In this document: in pieces, positions 60,507 through 64,000 of the stretch
Layout of the letters: each line of letters opens with the position of its first letter
How positions within the stretch are numbered: the stretch's first letter is position 1
From: Rheinheimera sp.
GTDB taxonomy: Bacteria > Pseudomonadota > Gammaproteobacteria > Enterobacterales > Alteromonadaceae
Assembly (NCBI GenBank): GCA_008015325.1
Contig: SSFI01000070.1
Location: 1-64,000 of the forward strand
Direction: 5' to 3'
DNA length: 64,000 nt
The notes under the pieces: generated by a model
The model's input: the letters and a program-made list of their open reading frames with translations, nothing else
Database searches by the model: none
Told to the model about the DNA's origin: nothing
Translations under genes and position numbers: made by a program

Positions 60507-61209
60507 GCTTTCGTTACGCCGGGCTTTATATGAAGACCCACGCAGTGTCAGCGCTGAAGCGTTACAGGACGAGCCGCAGCTGCAACAGCTGCAGCAGGAA
60601 CTACAGGCACTTGATGACAGCTTGCGCCAGCAATTAGCCATTGAAGTGCCACCACAACTGGTTGAGCGGGCCCTGTTAAATCAGCGCATGTTGCCAATGC
60701 AAAAGCGCTGGTATCAACGGCCTTTACCTTATGCAACCGCGGCTGCACTGCTCGTCACTGTGTTGTACTGGCAACAGCCGCTGCAAAACAGGCCGGCCGA
60801 CCTCGGTCAACATGCGCTGTCCCATGTCTATCACGAGATGGCGGCGCTGCGTGCAGAAGCGTTGTTAAGCCCGGCCGATATTAGCCCGATGTTCAGTCAG
60901 CTCGGCATCCACGCCGATTTCCCGGTGCCGGTCCGATATGCCCGCTTCTGTGACTTTGACGGTGTCCGCTCATTGCATCTGGTGTTGGACGTCGATGGCG
61001 AGGCTGTGACTTTATTTGTCGTGCCAGATACAGGTCAGCCCGGCCTCATCGAACCAGGACAGCTTAAACCTGCGCAGTTCGCCGATGCGCGTTTTTTTGG
61101 TCAGTCGGTAACGAAGTTGCAACACCGCCTGGTGCTGGTCGCGGAGCAACCACAACTGCTGGCCACGACCAGTGCCATGCTGGAAAAGTCACTTCATTTT
61201 AACATTTAA
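60499..61209 (+). CDS. DUF3379 family protein, probable anti-sigma factor
   Basis: A 236-residue protein with a Gln-rich N-terminal cytoplasmic part (LQQLQQELQALDDSLRQQL) and one membrane helix near residues 77-93 (ATAAALLVTVLYW). A C-terminal periplasmic domain follows, including VRYARFCDFDGVRSLHLVL. DUF3379 proteins occur next to ECF sigma genes in Vibrio and Shewanella; the single-helix topology and overlap with the sigma gene suggest an anti-sigma. ATG 60499 with GGAG upstream is preferred over the earlier frame start at 60460. A hairpin follows the stop. Confidence 0.82.
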   Translation: MDKLSLRRALYEDPRSVSAEALQDEPQLQQLQQELQALDDSLRQQLAIEVPPQLVERALLNQRMLPMQKRWYQRPLPYATAAALLVTVLYWQQPLQNRPADLGQHALSHVYHEMAALRAEALLSPADISPMFSQLGIHADFPVPVRYARFCDFDGVRSLHLVLDVDGEAVTLFVVPDTGQPGLIEPGQLKPAQFADARFFGQSVTKLQHRLVLVAEQPQLLATTSAMLEKSLHFNI

Positions 61210-61227
61210 CTGTCACTGGTAGCAGCC

Positions 61228-61256
61228 AACCAGCAGTTCACAGAAAACTGCTGGTT
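61228..61256 (+). terminator. Hairpin after the sigma/DUF3379 pair
   Basis: An 11-bp stem AACCAGCAGTT / AACTGCTGGTT around a 7-base loop. The tail CTGTTC is poor in T, so termination may be weak. Confidence 0.55.
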
Positions 61257-61365
61257 CTGTTCATGGACTATTGTTAGCATGGCGGCGCCAACAGCTGCGA
61301 CGCTGCCCCGCTTCGCACACACCGTAACGGCACCATAACAATAAACAACAGGTCGAGGAATTTCA

Positions 61366-62856
61366 GTGGAAACAGGTACCATCCTTGCACTTGCGATCTA
61401 TTTCATCGCAATGCTCGCTATCGGACTTTATGCCTACCGGCAGTCCAGCAGTAACTTGTCCGAATATATGCTTGGCGGACGTAAATTGGGCCCTGGGATC
61501 ACAGCGTTATCCGCCGGTGCTTCCGATATGAGTGGCTGGCTGTTAATGGGCTTGCCCGGCGCGCTTTACGCCGCTGGGATCTCACAAATCTGGCTGGCAG
61601 TGGGTCTGATTTTAGGCGCATGGGCGAACTATTTGTTCTTAGCCCCCCGCTTTCGCCTTTATACCGAAATCGCGAATGACTCTATTACACTGCCGGATTA
61701 TTTCGAACACAGATTTGCCGATAAAACCCGCCTGCTGCGGCTGATTTCTGCACTGGTTATCGTGGTGTTTTTTACGCTCTATACCGCGTCCGGTGTCGTG
61801 GCTGGTGGCAAACTGTTTGAAAGTGTGTTCCAGCTGGATTATTTCTACGGTCTGGCACTGACCGTCTCAGTGGTGATCGCCTATACCCTGCTCGGTGGTT
61901 TTCTGGCGGTCAGCATGACCGACTTTGTGCAGGGCATTATTATGTTTCTGGCGCTGGTGATAGTGCCTTTGGTCGCTTTAAATGTGGTTGGTGATTTTGG
62001 TACCACTTTAGCTATCGTGGAATCGCTTAATCCAAACCATTTGGACCTGTTTACCGGTACCAGCGCCTTGGGCATTGTTTCGCTGCTCGCCTGGGGTTTC
62101 GGTTATTTTGGTCAGCCCCATATCATCGTGCGCTTTATGGCGATCCGCTCAGTGAAAGATTTTCCGGTGGCGCGCCGGGTGGGTATGTCGTGGATGATCA
62201 TCTCGTTAATGGGCGCAGTGGCCACTGGTTTTGTCGGCATTGCCTATGTACATCAGACTCAGCAGCCGTTAAAAGACCCTGAAACCATCTTCATCATGCT
62301 GTCGCAGGTGCTGTTTCATCCCGTTATCACCGGATTTTTACTGGCCGCGTTATTAGCAGCGGTGATGAGTACGATTTCCAGTCAGTTGCTGGTGACGTCA
62401 AGCGCCTTGACGCAGGATTTCTATAAAACCTTCTTAAATCAGCAAGCTTCTGACAAAACTCAGGTGCTAGTCGGCCGTTTGTCGGTGTTACTGGTGGCAG
62501 TAGTGGCGATTTCCATTGCGCTTGACCGCAGCAGCTCGATTCTGGATTTGGTCGGCAACGCCTGGGCCGGATTTGGTGCGGCCTTTGGCCCGGTGATCCT
62601 GATCAGTCTCTATTGGCGTCGGATGACCACGGCGGGAGCTTTGGCTGGTATGGTCGTCGGTGCCGGCACCGTCTTGTTCTGGGTGTTCAGCCCGCTGCAA
62701 ATTCAGGGGCAACAGCTCAATGAATATCTGTACGCCATGGTGCCTGGGGTGTTCTTCGCCGCCCTGGCAGTCGTCGTGGTCAGCCTGCTGACCAGAATGC
62801 CTGATCCTGTTGTCAACCAACATTTTGCCGCGCTGGAACAACAACTCGCCGAATAA
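61366..62856 (+). CDS. putP: Sodium/proline symporter
   Basis: An inner-membrane Na+/proline uptake protein of 496 residues with about thirteen hydrophobic segments. It belongs to the solute:sodium symporter family. The blocks SEYMLGGRKLGPGITALSAG and ASDMSGWLLMGLPGALYAAG, the GFGYFGQPHIIVRFMAIRS segment and LAAVMSTISSQLLVTSSALT are those of PutP, including Ser and Thr residues that bind sodium. GTG 61366 has AGGA 8 bp upstream. No putA lies in the window. Confidence 0.93.
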   Translation: METGTILALAIYFIAMLAIGLYAYRQSSSNLSEYMLGGRKLGPGITALSAGASDMSGWLLMGLPGALYAAGISQIWLAVGLILGAWANYLFLAPRFRLYTEIANDSITLPDYFEHRFADKTRLLRLISALVIVVFFTLYTASGVVAGGKLFESVFQLDYFYGLALTVSVVIAYTLLGGFLAVSMTDFVQGIIMFLALVIVPLVALNVVGDFGTTLAIVESLNPNHLDLFTGTSALGIVSLLAWGFGYFGQPHIIVRFMAIRSVKDFPVARRVGMSWMIISLMGAVATGFVGIAYVHQTQQPLKDPETIFIMLSQVLFHPVITGFLLAALLAAVMSTISSQLLVTSSALTQDFYKTFLNQQASDKTQVLVGRLSVLLVAVVAISIALDRSSSILDLVGNAWAGFGAAFGPVILISLYWRRMTTAGALAGMVVGAGTVLFWVFSPLQIQGQQLNEYLYAMVPGVFFAALAVVVVSLLTRMPDPVVNQHFAALEQQLAE

Positions 62857-62864
62857 CACCGCAA

Positions 62865-62889
62865 GTGCTCAGCCGCCGTGGCTGAGCAC
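62865..62889 (+). terminator. Hairpin after putP
   Basis: A perfect 10-bp stem GTGCTCAGCC / GGCTGAGCAC with a 5-base loop, 9 bp after the putP stop. It is followed by CTTCCCCCCC instead of a T-run, so its use as a terminator is uncertain. Confidence 0.5.
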
Positions 62890-62985
62890 CTTCCCCCCCG
62901 ACAAAAAGCCACAAATTTTATTAGCCAGCCCTTGTGGTTCTTTGCTACATTGCTCAGGGAGCAAATGCCGAGGACACAAGCAGTT

Positions 62986-64000
62986 ATGTACTTTTATGCC
63001 GCCCGCCAACCTATCCTTGATCGGGAAAAAAACCTGTACGCCTACGAGTTATTATTTCGTGACGGCCTGGCCAATGTCTTTCCGGATATTGATGGTGACG
63101 AAGCAACGTCGAAGATGATCGCAGGCAGTCAATTCAATTTCGGTCTGGACGATTTCTTGGGTGACAAGCTAGGTTTTATTAATTTCACCCTGGAAACCCT
63201 GCTGAAAAAATTCCCAAGCCTGCTACCGCGGGAACAGGTGGTGGTGGAAATTCTTGAAACTGTACAGCCCGGCAAAAGGCTGTTGGCCGAAGTACAGCAG
63301 CTAAAAGAACAAGGTTATGTGATCGCGTTAGATGACTATATCCACCAGCCGGTCTGGCGCCATTTTTACCCTTTTATCGACATCATCAAAATCGACTTTC
63401 GCAGCACAGACGCTGACACTATTCAGCAAATTTTACAGGCCGTAACGCCGTTCCCACACATCAAGTTACTGGCAGAGAAAGTCGAAACTAACGCCGAGTT
63501 TCAGCATGCACTGGATTTAGGATTCAGTTATTTTCAGGGCTATTTTTTCTCCAAACCCGAGATGCTGCAGAGTAAAGCGCTCTCTCCTGCCCAGATGACT
63601 TTGGCAGAATTGTTATATGAAACGTCGAAATCAGAGATGGATTTAGCCCAAATCACCAGTATCTTTGAACGCGACGTTCATCTGTCGTATAAACTGCTGC
63701 GTTACTCCAACAGTGCAGTGTTTAAACGGCGTTCTGAAATCGAAACCATCAAACAGGCATTAGTGGTGCTAGGTCAGTTGGAATTGAAAAAGTTCCTGTC
63801 GGTGCTGTTCACTGCGCAGGTCTCCAGTGAAAAACCAGCAGAATTGATGCGGCTGGCGATGACCAGAGCCAAGTTTGCTGAGGGCATTGCCACCTTGCAC
63901 CGTCAGACCGATACAGCCAAGGCCTTTTTGACCGGCATGATGTCGTTGATGGATGCGATTCTGGATGAGCCGATGTCTTCTGTCCTGACTAAATTGCCTT
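62986..64000 (+). CDS. EAL-HDOD domain signalling protein (YuxH/CdgJ-like), partial at window end
   Basis: The frame is open to the window edge, 338 codons visible. The start MYFYAARQPILDREKNLYAYE is typical, cut here for length. An EAL-type domain spans about residues 1-200 and has YELLFRDG in place of the catalytic EAL line, LLREQ-type spacing, and VIALDDY with the rest of the metal site degenerate. This is the usual state in the YuxH family, which is not expected to degrade c-di-GMP. An HDOD domain starts near residue 205 (DLAQITSIFERDVHLSYKLL). Vibrio CdgJ, a member of the same architecture, affects motility. An earlier in-frame ATG at 62965 is possible. Confidence 0.87.
   Translation, partial: MYFYAARQPILDREKNLYAYELLFRDGLANVFPDIDGDEATSKMIAGSQFNFGLDDFLGDKLGFINFTLETLLKKFPSLLPREQVVVEILETVQPGKRLLAEVQQLKEQGYVIALDDYIHQPVWRHFYPFIDIIKIDFRSTDADTIQQILQAVTPFPHIKLLAEKVETNAEFQHALDLGFSYFQGYFFSKPEMLQSKALSPAQMTLAELLYETSKSEMDLAQITSIFERDVHLSYKLLRYSNSAVFKRRSEIETIKQALVVLGQLELKKFLSVLFTAQVSSEKPAELMRLAMTRAKFAEGIATLHRQTDTAKAFLTGMMSLMDAILDEPMSSVLTKLP

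Overview
The window reads as ordinary chromosome of a Gram-negative gammaproteobacterium. The signs are FadR, FadI/FadJ, SmrB, PrmB, SixA, MaoP/HdfR, DsbB, a rhombosortase, PutP and a Bat-type operon. The gene mix resembles the Rheinheimera/Alishewanella/Shewanella side of the class; that placement is inference from gene content only. Coding density is high, gaps are short, and most transcription units end in clear hairpin-plus-T terminators. No rRNA, tRNA, CRISPR array or prophage was seen.

Layout. 1-0.5 kb: the end of an IS21-like element cuts off an ABC (NatA-type) ATPase gene. 0.5-20 kb: metabolic and housekeeping genes, namely DUF3025, asnB, a secreted phytase-like protein with VF530, an S9 peptidase, class I fumarase, pabB-nudL, sdaA, a small CBM48 protein, a FabH-like synthase, an RDD membrane protein, a VWA/MoxR pair whose MoxR gene is frameshifted, cysK and a lipoprotein. 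20-33 kb: enoyl-CoA hydratase, ggt, rhombosortase, two head-to-head RluA-type synthases, a DPP4-like peptidase, azoR, an ECF sigma/ChrR pair, and a 749-residue cysteine desulfurase / persulfide dioxygenase-like / rhodanese fusion. 32-42 kb: fadR, dsbB, fklB, yfcL, an ATP-NAD kinase-like gene, an aldehyde dehydrogenase, an MFS transporter, then aroC-prmB / smrB / sixA. 42-53 kb: M16 peptidase, PAS-GGDEF-EAL protein, maoP / hdfR, then fadI-fadJ behind a FadR-like operator. 53-60 kb: an intact moxR-DUF58-DUF4381-batA-batB/C-batD operon. 60-64 kb: an ECF sigma with a DUF3379 partner, putP, and an EAL-HDOD protein that runs off the end.

How the parts connect. Fatty-acid beta-oxidation (fadI, fadJ) and its likely regulator fadR are about 20 kb apart, and a near-perfect FadR core lies just upstream of fadI. 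The yfcL, aroC, prmB, smrB, sixA and fadJ/fadI genes are the members of one compact Escherichia coli neighbourhood, here spread over 18 kb with other genes between them. Sulfur handling appears as cysK plus the three-domain desulfurase/dioxygenase/rhodanese fusion, the most unusual single gene here. Two MoxR/VWA systems are present, one intact (Bat) and one broken. Two small membrane-protein genes, one of only 52 codons next to maoP, were added by reading the sequence directly.

I did not find a convincing undescribed multi-gene system. The best candidates for follow-up are the fusion enzyme, the inverted repeat between maoP and hdfR, the broken MoxR gene, and the dual operator region of fadIJ.
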